Assembly (NCBI RefSeq): GCF_003460605.1
Contig: NZ_QTVN01000004.1
Coordinates: 1-64,000, forward strand
Origin: Ruminococcus sp. AF31-8BH
GTDB taxonomy: Bacteria; Bacillota; Clostridia; Lachnospirales; Lachnospiraceae
Direction: 5' to 3'
Length of the DNA: 64,000 nt
Position 1 is the stretch's first letter; every line of letters begins with the position of its first letter. A model generated the notes under the pieces. It was not told the DNA's origin. It did no database searches and worked only from the letters and a program-made list of their open reading frames with translations. The position numbers and the translations under genes are program-made. Shown here one piece after another: positions 50,450 through 59,865 of the stretch.

Positions 50450-51524
50450 TCTCTCCTTTCCCTAAATCGTCTAATCTATCTGCCATTTCCGTTTGCTTTG
50501 ACGGGAACAGATGAGCGTACTGGTAAGTGATGTCAATGCTTTCATGCCCTACACGGTCTGCAATCGCCACCGCTGAAAATCCCATATCAATCAACAGGCT
50601 GATGTGGCTGTGCCGTAAATCATGGATACGGATTCGTTTTACGCCTGCGGCTTTCGCACCTCTGTCCATCTCGTGATGAAGATAACTTTTTGTGACTGTA
50701 AAGATTCGGTCTTTCTTCTTCAATCCGTAAAGCATCTGCAAATATTCCTGCATTTCTTCACATAGGAACTTCGGCATTTTGATGATGCGGTTACTTTTCT
50801 TTGTTTTCGGTGTGGTAATCACATCTTCGCCGTGTAATCGCTGATAGGACTTATTGATTCTGACCGTTTCTTTCTCAAAATCGAAATCAGCGGCGGTCAG
50901 TGCCAGCAGTTCTCCTTCACGGATGCCGCACCAGTAGAGCATTTCAAAAGCGTAAAAGGAAACAGGCTTGTCCATCATCTCAAATGAGAATTTCTTGTAT
51001 TCTTCTTTCGTCCAGAACAGCATTTCCTTGTGTTCCTCACTTCCCATATTTCCCGCTTTAGCGGCTGGATTGGAACGCAGCTCATAATACCGCACCGCAT
51101 GATTGAAGATAGCGGACAACTGATTGTGCAGCGTTTTCAGATAGGTCTGTGAGTATGGCTTTTTCTTTTCGTCCCGATAGGCAAGCATCTCATTCTGCCA
51201 TGCGATAACCTCTTTTGTAGAAATCTCGCTGATTTTCAACTTGCCGAAATAAGGTAAAATCTTTGTGCGGATGATATGCTCCTTTGTCAGCCATGTATTC
51301 TCCTTCAGACGGCTTTTCATATCCCGGATATACAGTTCGGTAAAAGCTTCAAAACTCATATCCATATCAGAGGAGTTCTGCAACTGAAACATTCGCTCCC
51401 ATTCCTGTGCTTCTTTCTTGGTAGAAAATCCACGCTTGCATTTCTGCTTACGCTCGCCTTTCCAGTTGACATATCTCGCCATCACATACCATGTTCCATT
51501 GCTCTCGTTTTTGAATACCGGCAT
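50433..51524 (-). CDS. int: Tyrosine integrase (element B), intact
   Basis: This 363-residue integrase has the same three-domain layout as the element A enzyme. The catalytic set is complete: Arg in WCGIREGELLAL, HxxR in IHDLRHSHISLL, His in VGHESIDI and the nucleophile Tyr 336 in QYAHLFP. It should insert at the guaA 3' end. Since element A uses the same core, it may act on all att copies in the array (inference). Confidence 0.93.
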   Translation of the reverse strand: MPVFKNESNGTWYVMARYVNWKGERKQKCKRGFSTKKEAQEWERMFQLQNSSDMDMSFEAFTELYIRDMKSRLKENTWLTKEHIIRTKILPYFGKLKISEISTKEVIAWQNEMLAYRDEKKKPYSQTYLKTLHNQLSAIFNHAVRYYELRSNPAAKAGNMGSEEHKEMLFWTKEEYKKFSFEMMDKPVSFYAFEMLYWCGIREGELLALTAADFDFEKETVRINKSYQRLHGEDVITTPKTKKSNRIIKMPKFLCEEMQEYLQMLYGLKKKDRIFTVTKSYLHHEMDRGAKAAGVKRIRIHDLRHSHISLLIDMGFSAVAIADRVGHESIDITYQYAHLFPSKQTEMADRLDDLGKGEIENVS

Positions 51525-51712
51525 TATTCATCCTCCTTTCCTGCTCCGTAGAGCCTTTCATAGAAATACTGGCGGTTTACCCGTCCTGAAATAGTAATAA
51601 AGCCTTTTTCTTTCAGTTCCTCATTCAACTGACGGATTAGCTTGTAAGCATACGGCTTTGATACGCTTAGTTCCTGTGCCACTTCTTCGGCACAAATAAA
51701 TCTGTTTTTCAT
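51524..51712 (-). CDS. xis: Excisionase (element B)
   Basis: This 62-residue winged-helix protein (RFICAEEVAQELSVSKPYAY, then KLIRQLNEELKEKGFITISG) is a paralogue of the element A excisionase. Its stop overlaps the integrase start by one base. Confidence 0.85.
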   Translation of the reverse strand: MKNRFICAEEVAQELSVSKPYAYKLIRQLNEELKEKGFITISGRVNRQYFYERLYGAGKEDE

Positions 51713-52046
51713 ATAATCAGTCCTTTCTTTCGTTTTTGATTGCCGTTCTATCCGAATGAAGTTCCAGCAGGTATTCCCTGTTCGGCACTGTGCTGTCCCG
51801 ATATACCGTAATAGATCAGGCGCTCGCTTGCCGTCTGGCAAGGTCTTGGCGGTTTATACTGTTCGGACGGTCATTTTGTTTTTATTAAACTTATTTGTTT
51901 AATTCAAACTTATTATACTAAGCATATTTGCTTGTGTCAAGTGGCTTTTCGGAAAATATTAAACTTTTTTGTTTTGTATTATCTTGACTTCTCCTAAACA
52001 TATCTGCTATACTCATTGTAAAATACATACAAGGAGTGGACACGTT

Positions 52047-52583
52047 ATGGCGATTGGAGAGAGAATCCATTTTTTCCGCATTCTGCGTGGGATGACACAA
52101 AAATATCTTGGTACGATTGTCGGCTTTCCTGAGCGAAGTGCCGATGTACGTTTAGCACAATATGAAACAGGAACAAGAAAACCGAAAGCGGAACTTACTG
52201 CTGCACTGGCACAGGCTCTGGATGTTTCCCCTCATGCCCTTGATGTGCCGGACATTGACAGCTATATCGGACTGATGCACACTTTGTTTACCCTTGAAGA
52301 TTTGTACGGTCTGACTGTCAGTGAATCAGAAGACGGAGAAATCTGTCTGAAAGTCGATACTTCCAAAGGCAAAGACGCTCACGAACTCCGGAAATTGCTG
52401 TATGCCTGGAAAGAACAGGCTGACAAGCTATCTTCTGAAGAAATCAGTAAAGACAAATACGATGAGTGGCGTTACCACTACCCGGAGTTTGATACCACTC
52501 AAACATGGGCAAAAGTCCCATCACAGGCACTTAGCGACACTCTGGTCGAAATGTTCCAAGACAAACTCAAACCAGATAAATAA
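52047..52583 (+). CDS. XRE-family regulator of element B
   Basis: This 178-residue protein has a helix-turn-helix (GERIHFFRILRGMTQKYLGT, then ERSADVRLAQYETGTRKP) and a C-terminal domain with a Lys/Glu-rich middle. It starts at ATG 52047 after AAGGAG and is divergent from xis/int. It probably represses or times excision. A terminator and the att site follow. Confidence 0.83.
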   Translation: MAIGERIHFFRILRGMTQKYLGTIVGFPERSADVRLAQYETGTRKPKAELTAALAQALDVSPHALDVPDIDSYIGLMHTLFTLEDLYGLTVSESEDGEICLKVDTSKGKDAHELRKLLYAWKEQADKLSSEEISKDKYDEWRYHYPEFDTTQTWAKVPSQALSDTLVEMFQDKLKPDK

Positions 52584-52730
52584 ATACGACAAAAAAGCCC
52601 TTAGCCATGAGTTTTTACCCACAGCTAAGGGCTTTCTAAATAATATGGATTTATTAGTTGCACAACCACCTGTCAATCATTCTCTAACCTTAAAACCACC
52701 GGATTATAAGAATAATGGCTCTCATGCAAC

Positions 52731-52748
52731 TGTTATCAATTTGTTATC
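52731..52748. repeat. Paired arm-type heptamers, right end of element B
   Basis: TGTTATC-AATT-TGTTATC, period 11 bp, ends 60 bp before the att core. The same distance is seen at the right end of element A. Confidence 0.65.
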
Positions 52749-52764
52749 AAAAGACTTTTAAAAG

Positions 52765-52801
52765 TGCTGCAAACCCGCATAAACGCCGGTTTTACTAAGC
52801 A
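52765..52801 (+). terminator. Terminator at the right end of element B
   Basis: TGCT and AAACC pair with GGTTT and AGCA around CGCATAAACGC, followed by a T-rich tail. It ends the XRE transcript and stands between element and guaA. Confidence 0.65.
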
Positions 52802-52808
52802 TTTTTGT

Positions 52809-52820
52809 TTATTCAAACTC
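52809..52820. other. att core at the guaA 3' end
   Basis: TTATTCAAACTC is the stop codon and last three codons of guaA on the minus strand. Because each insertion carries the same core, the gene is rebuilt intact. Confidence 0.85.
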
Positions 52821-54386
52821 AATCGTACCCGGTGGCTTACTCGTCAGATCATAGAATACGCGGTTTACACCTTTTACTTCATTTATAATACGGTTCATTA
52901 CCCTGTTCAGCACCTCATACGGAACCTCTGATGCTTCTGCAGTCATGAAGTCGATGGTCTTTACGGCACGAAGTGCTACTGCATAATCGTAGGTTCTGAA
53001 ATCACCCATAACGCCTACGCTTCGCATATTGGTAAGGGCTGCGAAGTACTGGTTGGGCATCCAGGATGGTTCTTTGCCAGTCTCGGCCTTGTAGGCTTCG
53101 GCGGCTTTGTCGATTTCTTCGCGGTAGATAAAATCTGCGTCCTGTACGATTCGTACTTTCTCGGCGGTAACTTCGCCGATGATACGGATTCCAAGTCCCG
53201 GGCCTGGGAATGGCTGACGGAATACCAGCTTCTCCGGGATTCCAAGCTCTAATCCTGCCTTGCGGACCTCATCCTTGAAAAGATCGCGAAGGGGCTCGAT
53301 GATTTCTTTGAAATCTACGAAATCCGGAAGTCCTCCTACGTTGTGGTGAGACTTGATCACTGCGGATTCTCCGCCAAGACCGCTCTCTACAACGTCCGGA
53401 TAAATGGTTCCCTGTGCAAGGAAATCAACGGCTCCGATTTTCTTCGCTTCTTCCTCGAAAATACGGATAAATTCCTCACCGATGATCTTACGCTTTGCTT
53501 CCGGCTCAGTAACTCCGGCAAGCTTATCGTAGTATCTCTGCTGTGCATTAACGCGGATAAAATTCAGGTCGAACTGTCCATTTGGTCCAAATACGCCCTC
53601 TACCTCATCACCCTCGTCTTTACGAAGAAGACCGTGATCTACGAATACGCAGGTCAGCTGCTTTCCGATTGCTCTGGAAAGAAGTCCTGCTGCCACAGAG
53701 GAATCCACGCCGCCTGACAGTGCAAGAAGAACCTTGCCGTCTCCTACTTTCTCGCGGATCTCTTTGATGGTATGCTCCACAAAAGCATCCATTTTCCAGT
53801 CTCCGGCACATTCACATACGCCCAGTACGAAGTTGGAAAGCATGGTCTTTCCCTCTACTGTGTGAAGAACCTCCGGATGGAACTGAATGGCATACAGCTT
53901 CTGCGCCTCATTTTCAGCTACGGCTACTGGACAATCCGCTGTATGTGCAGCAATCTCAAATCCCGGTGCCTGTTTGGAAATATAGTCTGTATGGCTCATC
54001 CATACAATTGTTTTCTCTGATACGCCTTTGAAAATTCTGGATTCTTTTTTATCAACCAGAAGCTCTGTCTTGCCATACTCGCTGACATCTGCTTTCTCAA
54101 CCTTGCCGCCAAGCACATGCATCATAAGCTGTGCGCCGTAGCAAAGTCCAAGTACCGGAATGCCAAGCTCAAACAGTTCTCTCTGGTAAGTAGGTGAATC
54201 AGCCTTGTAGCAGCTGTTCGGTCCGCCGGTGAGAATGATTCCCTTTGGATTCATTGCTTTGATCTTCGCAAGATCGGTCTTGTAGGAATAGATCTCGCAA
54301 TATACATTGCACTCCCTGACACGTCTTGCAACCAGCTGATTGTACTGACCGCCAAAATCAATGACAATAACTAATTCTTTCTTCAA
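52809..54386 (-). CDS. guaA: GMP synthase (glutamine-hydrolysing)
   Basis: This 525-residue enzyme converts XMP to GMP using glutamine and ATP. The class I amidotransferase domain (about residues 1-190) has the nucleophile Cys in [17 protein letters not shown]. The ATP pyrophosphatase domain has the P-loop [17 protein letters not shown]. The C-terminal dimerisation domain ends in [11 protein letters not shown]. The gene is full length. Its last codons are the integration site of the IMEs described here, a well-known hotspot. Confidence 0.97.
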   Translation of the reverse strand: MKKELVIVIDFGGQYNQLVARRVRECNVYCEIYSYKTDLAKIKAMNPKGIILTGGPNSCYKADSPTYQRELFELGIPVLGLCYGAQLMMHVLGGKVEKADVSEYGKTELLVDKKESRIFKGVSEKTIVWMSHTDYISKQAPGFEIAAHTADCPVAVAENEAQKLYAIQFHPEVLHTVEGKTMLSNFVLGVCECAGDWKMDAFVEHTIKEIREKVGDGKVLLALSGGVDSSVAAGLLSRAIGKQLTCVFVDHGLLRKDEGDEVEGVFGPNGQFDLNFIRVNAQQRYYDKLAGVTEPEAKRKIIGEEFIRIFEEEAKKIGAVDFLAQGTIYPDVVESGLGGESAVIKSHHNVGGLPDFVDFKEIIEPLRDLFKDEVRKAGLELGIPEKLVFRQPFPGPGLGIRIIGEVTAEKVRIVQDADFIYREEIDKAAEAYKAETGKEPSWMPNQYFAALTNMRSVGVMGDFRTYDYAVALRAVKTIDFMTAEASEVPYEVLNRVMNRIINEVKGVNRVFYDLTSKPPGTIEFE

Positions 54387-54426
54387 GGTCTTCCTCCTGT
54401 TTTCCTTATAAAGTCTCTTTGGAATC

Positions 54427-54498
54427 GTTACTGCTCACTATGCAAACAGTAACCTTGAATCTTCTTCCCATTATAAATGAGTACGGCAACTTTTACAA
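54427..54498 (-). promoter_or_regulatory. guaA promoter and leader hairpin
   Basis: On the minus strand TTGTAA (54498-54493), a 17-base spacer and TATAAT (54475-54470) form the promoter. A leader hairpin, GTTACTG (54453-54447) with CAGTAAC (54433-54427), follows. It does not match a guanine riboswitch. Confidence 0.65.
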
Positions 54499-54655
54499 CG
54501 GCTAATTTATTTTGCCATACAAATTTTTCGCCCTTTCTTTCCTGATCATAATTCTCCACTAATTTCATTGCTAAAAGGAGCCATTATGTTGTTATGTAGT
54601 TGAAACCATTGTTAGTTTATTCTAATATTTCAATGGGATTGCCAGCAGTGAGCTG

Positions 54656-55057
54656 ATGAACCAGATTTCCTACGTTTTTCAGGACAGCAGGCTTCTGAAA
54701 ATGTCCATTCTGGACAATGTCCGGATTGGAAAACCAGACGCCACAGACCAGGAAGTCCTGCAGGCTTTGAAGGATGCGCCTATTATTCTTATGTATGAAG
54801 CCACTGCTTCCCTGGATGTTGACAACGAATCTTTGATCCAGGAAGCCCTTTCCAAACTAATCCAAAATAAGACCGTTATGATCATTGCACATCGAATGAG
54901 AACGGTTGATGGCGTAGATAAAATCGTAGTTTTAAAGGACGGCGTGGTTGCGGAAAGCGGTACGCCAGAGGAACTGAAAGCTCAGAATGGTATCTATAAA
55001 CATATGATCAATCTGCAGCTTCAGGCAGAAAACTGGAAGTATAAAGGGGCTCAATGA
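54656..55057 (+). pseudogene. Remnant of an ABC exporter ATPase
   Basis: The 133-codon frame holds the Q-loop segment YVFQDSRLLKMSILDNVRIG and the end of an ATPase domain (IIAHRMRTVDGVDKIVVLKD). The Walker A part is missing at the front. A segment of about 45 residues with the LSGGQ signature is missing between VLQALKDAP and IILMYEATASLD, and the Walker B Asp is Tyr. It is therefore inactive. It probably comes from an old chromosomal exporter gene. Confidence 0.8.
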
Positions 55058-56592
55058 GCCCCTTTCTTTTCATCCCAATATACACAGTCGTTTCTTCCAA
55101 CTACGCTGGAATCAAACGGAGTGCCGTCATTTTTCTTATAATGCTTCGTCGCCTTGAATACACATTTCGCACCAACGAAAACAATAGGAACGTTGAAATA
55201 TACGATCAAAATATTTCCCAGATCAGAGAACGCCCACAGGTTTCCAAGCTCCAGTCCGGCAAGGTTGCAGAGGATTCCAAATGCCGCAACAAACAGAGCA
55301 ATACAGCGGACAATATTAATGCAAACTGCATCTTTGCGGATTCGGTTGGCTGCAATTTCGGAGAAGCTGATCATACCCAGAAGACAGGTAAATGCAAACA
55401 ATCCGAAGCACAATGTTACCAAAAATGTCATGATCGCATTCATGGATGTTCCCGGTGTCAGCACTGCAATGGACTCTGTAAATTTCGGAAGTTTATCAAG
55501 TGCCGCCCATGCCTCAGCGCCTTCTCCAGTCCAGCAATGAGCCATAACAACCACAAATCCGGTAAGGGTACAGATCACTATAGTATCCAGGAAAACGCCC
55601 AGAGAAGCCAGAATTCCCTGCTCACATGGGTGCTTCGCATCCGCTGCTGCAGCAGACATGGTGATGGTTCCCTGTCCTGCCTCGTTCGACATCAGGCCAC
55701 GCTTTACGCCCTGTGCCAGAACCGTTCCCATTGCACCGCCAAAGAATGCCTGTGGTTTAAACGCACCGCCGAATACTGAAGTAAAGAAATATGGGATCTG
55801 TCCAATGTTCAAAATGATCAAAACAAATACCACGAGGATATACAAAACTGCCATTACCGGAACCATCATATCCGTCCATTTGGAGACTTTTTTGATTCCG
55901 CCAAATGCGATTACCGCTGTGAGAATGATGATTGCCGCACCAGCTATATAGTAGAATAAAGAGTCCACGGCAATGGTTTTTCCTGTGAGAATTTCCGCCA
56001 TTCTGCCCACGGAAGAAACTACATTAAAGCCCTGTGCCGGCAGGCAGCAAAGCGCATAAAGGATATAAAGGATGGACAAAAATACGCCGATGCCAACGCT
56101 GTTTCCAAGGAGCTTTCTGCCGTAGAACGGAAGGCCGCCTACAAATTCATCGTCCTTTTTCTCTTTAAAAATCTGCGCCAGAACTGCTTCCATATAAGCC
56201 ACCGCCATTCCGAAAAATGCGGAGATCCACATCCAGAAAAGAGCTCCCGGGCCGCCTACTGCAATGGCGCCTGTAACACCGATAATGTTTCCCGGGCCTA
56301 CTCGCATAGCTGCACTTAGCAGAAACGCTGCCAGCGGCGTAATTCCCGTTTGAACGGAACGCTTTTCTGTGAGAAGACGGATTCCCTTTTTGAAATGTGT
56401 CACCTGGATAAATCCAAGCTTAATGGTGAAAAAGATGCCGGATCCCAGAAGTACAATAATTGCCAGGGATATATTTCCCAGAATGGGAATATTCCGATAC
56501 CATTCAAAGTTGGTGGGAAAGTCCCACAGCAGATCCGACAGCGGACCTATGAAACCAAATACTCCATTGATTGCCTCAAAAACAGCCTGCAT
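55051..56592 (-). CDS. alsT: Alanine/glycine:cation symporter (AGCS family)
   Basis: This 513-residue membrane protein has about eleven spans. AGCS-family segments are visible: RVGPGNIIGVTGAIAVGGPG, then MEAVLAQIFKEKKDDEFVGG and MSNEAGQGTITMSAAAADAK. It imports alanine or glycine with sodium or protons. I placed the start at ATG 56592, with AGGGGAGG eight bases upstream; a closer ATG at 56598 has no room for a ribosome site. Its stop overlaps the convergent ABC remnant by seven bases. Confidence 0.92.
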   Translation of the reverse strand: MQAVFEAINGVFGFIGPLSDLLWDFPTNFEWYRNIPILGNISLAIIVLLGSGIFFTIKLGFIQVTHFKKGIRLLTEKRSVQTGITPLAAFLLSAAMRVGPGNIIGVTGAIAVGGPGALFWMWISAFFGMAVAYMEAVLAQIFKEKKDDEFVGGLPFYGRKLLGNSVGIGVFLSILYILYALCCLPAQGFNVVSSVGRMAEILTGKTIAVDSLFYYIAGAAIIILTAVIAFGGIKKVSKWTDMMVPVMAVLYILVVFVLIILNIGQIPYFFTSVFGGAFKPQAFFGGAMGTVLAQGVKRGLMSNEAGQGTITMSAAAADAKHPCEQGILASLGVFLDTIVICTLTGFVVVMAHCWTGEGAEAWAALDKLPKFTESIAVLTPGTSMNAIMTFLVTLCFGLFAFTCLLGMISFSEIAANRIRKDAVCINIVRCIALFVAAFGILCNLAGLELGNLWAFSDLGNILIVYFNVPIVFVGAKCVFKATKHYKKNDGTPFDSSVVGRNDCVYWDEKKGAH

Positions 56593-57172
56593 ACTCATAC
56601 CTCCCCTTGTTATAACTGCAATTTCTCCCATGAAGATTTCCGGCTAATATTATGTTGTCAGGTCATACATTTTAATTTTCTGACATCAGTTATAAATCTT
56701 CTGGCGATTTGCATTATTACTTTCTATTATACAGAAATTATCGCCATAGTCTATTGTATTTTATGGGAAATATATTGCAAAAAGTGATATTTTGTATCTC
56801 GGGCTGTTATTTTGAGAGCTTCCAGTTTATAAGTTCTTTAGATTTTAATCATACTTTTTTCAATTCCTTCTCACAGATTCATCACAAATTCCGGGTATAT
56901 TAATAAACAAATAAAGCGAAAGCTTTTTTACATAGATTAACAATTAACTTTTTCTTTTTCATACTTGCCGGACCAATTGGTCCGGCCCTCCTTCTTTTTA
57001 GGGGGATTTTTTTATGTCCAAAATCTGCAAAATAAAAGCCATATTCCCCAGTAAGTGTTCGCATCTCACTTCAAGGAATATGGCTTTTCAATTATTTCAT
57101 TTATAAAATTTTATTCTGTTTATACCTGTTTGCCTTTACTTTGCAGCAACTCTCACTACTATTTTCCTGATT
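56593..57172. other. Intergenic region with hairpins
   Basis: No gene is seen in these 580 bases. A perfect 20-bp palindrome, GCCGGACCAATTGGTCCGGC, is at 56967-56986. CCCTCC with GGGGG plus a T-run follows (about 56985-57013). A terminator for the minus-strand secreted protein, with arms 57034-57047 and 57075-57088, lies nearest to it. The region upstream of the symporter is AT-rich and may hold its promoter. Confidence 0.6.
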
Positions 57173-59017
57173 TTAAAGCTGGTCTGGTTTCTCTACTGTA
57201 TAAGCGCTCTGATCCTGGATTGATGTTGCGCCGGACAGATCTACAGAATCACTGTAGGAGCCTGTTGTGATTGTGTACTCGCTGTCGCCCTGTACATAAA
57301 CAGTTCCGTCTGTACCCTGAATGGTTACAGTTTTTCCTTCGCTGTCAACGATTGTGCCCTCATTTTCCAGGGAAGAAACTGTGCTGTCACCAGTTACAGT
57401 CCAGGTGGAATCGGAGCTTACATAGACGTTGCAGTATCCGTCTCCGCCTTCGCCAGCGTATGTCTCATCATCTACAACAGCGCCTGTCAGGCTGCTGCCC
57501 TCTGTCAGATAGAAATCAAGGTCGCTGATAGAATCCCAGATCACATTGCCCTGCATATCCTGGCTGATGCCTGTGAAATGGCAGTCCGCACCGTTTGCTC
57601 CAGACTGGCCCCAGCCTCTCTGGTTGGTGTTGCCTGTGCACTGCAGAAAAAATTCATTATCGTCGTTATAGTTAATGTCAACATTACTTAAAGTAATGGT
57701 ACTTTCTGTATTGGTTGTGTAGAACACGCCGCCGTTTTCAGAAGTCAGGCTGCCGCCGTCCATCTGGAAGGTACTGTTTCCAACCTCAGAGTCACCGGAC
57801 ATGCTCTGATAAAGAATAACGGTCCAGGTATTGTCGTTCTGATCCAGGTCACTCATGTTTCCAGTCAGATCACAGTCATAAAGGTGAATGGAGTTCAGAC
57901 CTTCGATGCAGACTGCCTCGGAACCGTTTGCTGTCAGGCTCGCGTTGCTTACCGCAATGTCAGCTGTGCTGTAAATAGCCGGGGAACCAACACCGTTGGA
58001 AACATAATTTCCTCCATCAATTACCATTGTTCCGCCGCCTCTGTCACTTCTGATTGCCGCAGAAGACTCTCCGTTGGTCTCAACATCCAGGTTCCATCCA
58101 TAAAGTGTACCGCCGCCAGCTACATGAACACCGCCTGAGGTATCTTGTGTTGTTTTTACAGTTGTACCGGAAGCATATACCGTTCCATCTCCATATGCAA
58201 AAAGTCCTGCACCGCCAGCTGCATCGGTTGTCACGCTGCCATCCTTTACATAAGCAGTACCGTCTGTTGCCAGAACCGCTGCGCCAACGCCATAGAAGCT
58301 GGAATTGTCTCCGCCTGTGCTGCTGTCAGAAGTTCTTGTAATGGTATCATTATCAAGGGTTACGCTTGCTCCGGAAGAAATCAAAGCTGCGTTCTCATCT
58401 GTACCAGTAGACTCCAAAGTCTCACCAGATACGGTCGTGTCCTCTGTATATTCATTTACAGCTGTATAACTGTCAACACCCTGAGACTGTCCGCTCATTT
58501 CCATGGACATTACAGTAATGCTCGCTGCATTTCCGTCTTCATCTAATGTAATGGAAACAATATCCCCTTCCTGAATATCAGAAAGTGAAATTTCCTCAGC
58601 CTCTGCACCCTGTCCGTCTCCATCTGGCTTCTCCGGTACTCCACCGTTCTGACCGTCTCCGCCAGTCTGGCCCTGCTGCATACCGCCAGACTGTTTCGTA
58701 ATCACAGTATTCTCTGTAATAGTAATCGTCTGGCCCTGACCATTACCACCCGGCTGCCTCATTTCCTTCATAGTACCAACCGCAATAGTAATCTCCGTAT
58801 CCGAAACCGATTTCACCTCACCAAGAACCACATTCTCCTCAGCTTCATCACTCTGTGCATTCTCATCACTGCCATCAGCCTTCTCACTACTTTCGTCAGA
58901 AGCCTCATCCGCTGCACGCTCCGTCTTAACATCCTCCGCATAAACCATAGCCGGAACAGAAGTTGTCGCTACCATAACACCCATTAAAACTGCTAAATAT
59001 CTACGTTTCATACCCAT
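57173..59017 (-). CDS. Secreted repeat protein, likely right-handed beta-helix
   Basis: This 614-residue protein has a signal peptide (MKRRYLAVLMGVMVATTSVP, cleavage near VYAED). An acidic linker and a Gly/Gln-rich low-complexity stretch (about residues 90-140) follow. Residues from about 185 to 600 hold many short Gly/Thr/Ser/Asp-rich turns of the pectate-lyase/adhesin beta-helix kind (for example DGTAYVKDGSVTTDAAGGAG and GGGTMVIDGGNYVSNG). No sortase motif or membrane anchor is seen at the end, so it is probably released or held non-covalently. No catalytic motif is recognised. Confidence 0.7.
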   Translation of the reverse strand: MGMKRRYLAVLMGVMVATTSVPAMVYAEDVKTERAADEASDESSEKADGSDENAQSDEAEENVVLGEVKSVSDTEITIAVGTMKEMRQPGGNGQGQTITITENTVITKQSGGMQQGQTGGDGQNGGVPEKPDGDGQGAEAEEISLSDIQEGDIVSITLDEDGNAASITVMSMEMSGQSQGVDSYTAVNEYTEDTTVSGETLESTGTDENAALISSGASVTLDNDTITRTSDSSTGGDNSSFYGVGAAVLATDGTAYVKDGSVTTDAAGGAGLFAYGDGTVYASGTTVKTTQDTSGGVHVAGGGTLYGWNLDVETNGESSAAIRSDRGGGTMVIDGGNYVSNGVGSPAIYSTADIAVSNASLTANGSEAVCIEGLNSIHLYDCDLTGNMSDLDQNDNTWTVILYQSMSGDSEVGNSTFQMDGGSLTSENGGVFYTTNTESTITLSNVDINYNDDNEFFLQCTGNTNQRGWGQSGANGADCHFTGISQDMQGNVIWDSISDLDFYLTEGSSLTGAVVDDETYAGEGGDGYCNVYVSSDSTWTVTGDSTVSSLENEGTIVDSEGKTVTIQGTDGTVYVQGDSEYTITTGSYSDSVDLSGATSIQDQSAYTVEKPDQL

Positions 59018-59227
59018 TCATTTCCTTTCTGTATTCATATTCATCCGATCCACTCTCAAAGCCCTCATCCACTTCTCCTTTAAATCGTCTTTGTTTTTGT
59101 GTTCCTTATGGCTTATACTATACAAACAATTTGTGTCCCAAAAATGGGGAAATGGTGTTCATTCTATGGGTACTCTCGTAAAAAACTGTGAACTCATATT
59201 TCAAGCCGAAAAAAACAGGGTGCGCCA

Positions 59228-59848
59228 TCACGCACCCTGCTTCATCCTCTTAATAACCTTAAGTCGTGTAAATTCCTCTCGCTCCTTCTCCTCCAAAGCA
59301 TTGGAAATATCCTTTGTCAGAGCTTCAAACTTCGGAATCGTAATATTCTTCAGCGCATTCGCCCTCTTCTGCGTCTTCTTAATATTGCTGGCCAGACGAA
59401 TCGCCGAATTCTCAATCATAGACAGCTTAATCGAAAGCTCCTTCACCCTCTCAAAAGCCGCCTTCGCCTCATCCAGAGACATCTTCGTACTATAATAAGC
59501 ATACGTAGGAACATTTCCTGACTTGTCATACTCCACAAGCGGAATTTCTGTACCCATGACGCTACGCGTCTTAATACGAATCGAATCCTCAATCGGCACC
59601 GTATGCGAAATCTGATCCACAAACGCGATACCCATCTCCATATTCGCCCTCTGCAAAGCCGCATAAGCCGTACGGAACGTCTCATCAATCTGCCCCTGAA
59701 TATCCTTCGCCTGATCAACCAGATTCATCATCTCACGAATCAGAATATTACGCTTTTTATCCATCAGTTCATAACCCTGACGGGAAAGAGCAAGAGAATT
59801 CTTAGCCAGAATTAAATTACCCTTGGTAGGAAACGTATTCGGATCCAT
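59228..59848 (-). CDS. atpD: V-type ATP synthase subunit D
   Basis: This 206-residue, largely helical subunit begins NTFPTKGNLILAKNSLALSR and ends with a coiled coil. Subunit D is the central rotor shaft that links the A3B3 head to the membrane ring. It lies 17 bases after subunit B and is the last gene of the operon. Confidence 0.93.
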   Translation of the reverse strand: MDPNTFPTKGNLILAKNSLALSRQGYELMDKKRNILIREMMNLVDQAKDIQGQIDETFRTAYAALQRANMEMGIAFVDQISHTVPIEDSIRIKTRSVMGTEIPLVEYDKSGNVPTYAYYSTKMSLDEAKAAFERVKELSIKLSMIENSAIRLASNIKKTQKRANALKNITIPKFEALTKDISNALEEKEREEFTRLKVIKRMKQGA

Positions 59849-59865
59849 TCAAGTCACCTCACTCT

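Larger units (their letters stand above)
43172..52820. mobile_element. Element B: complete 9.6-kb IME at guaA
   Basis: Exact att cores bound it at both ends, with paired heptamers 101 bp inside the left and 60 bp inside the right end. It contains regulator, xis, intact int, MobC-like, RepA-like, small conserved gene, DUF5348, MobA/MobL relaxase, TnpV, and a MerR/ABC transporter cargo. It lacks a type IV secretion system and must be mobilised by another element. Confidence 0.85.

Noticed and set aside
54427..54453. guaA leader hairpin as a purine riboswitch
   Set aside because: A single short stem without the three-way junction or conserved loops of purine riboswitches.
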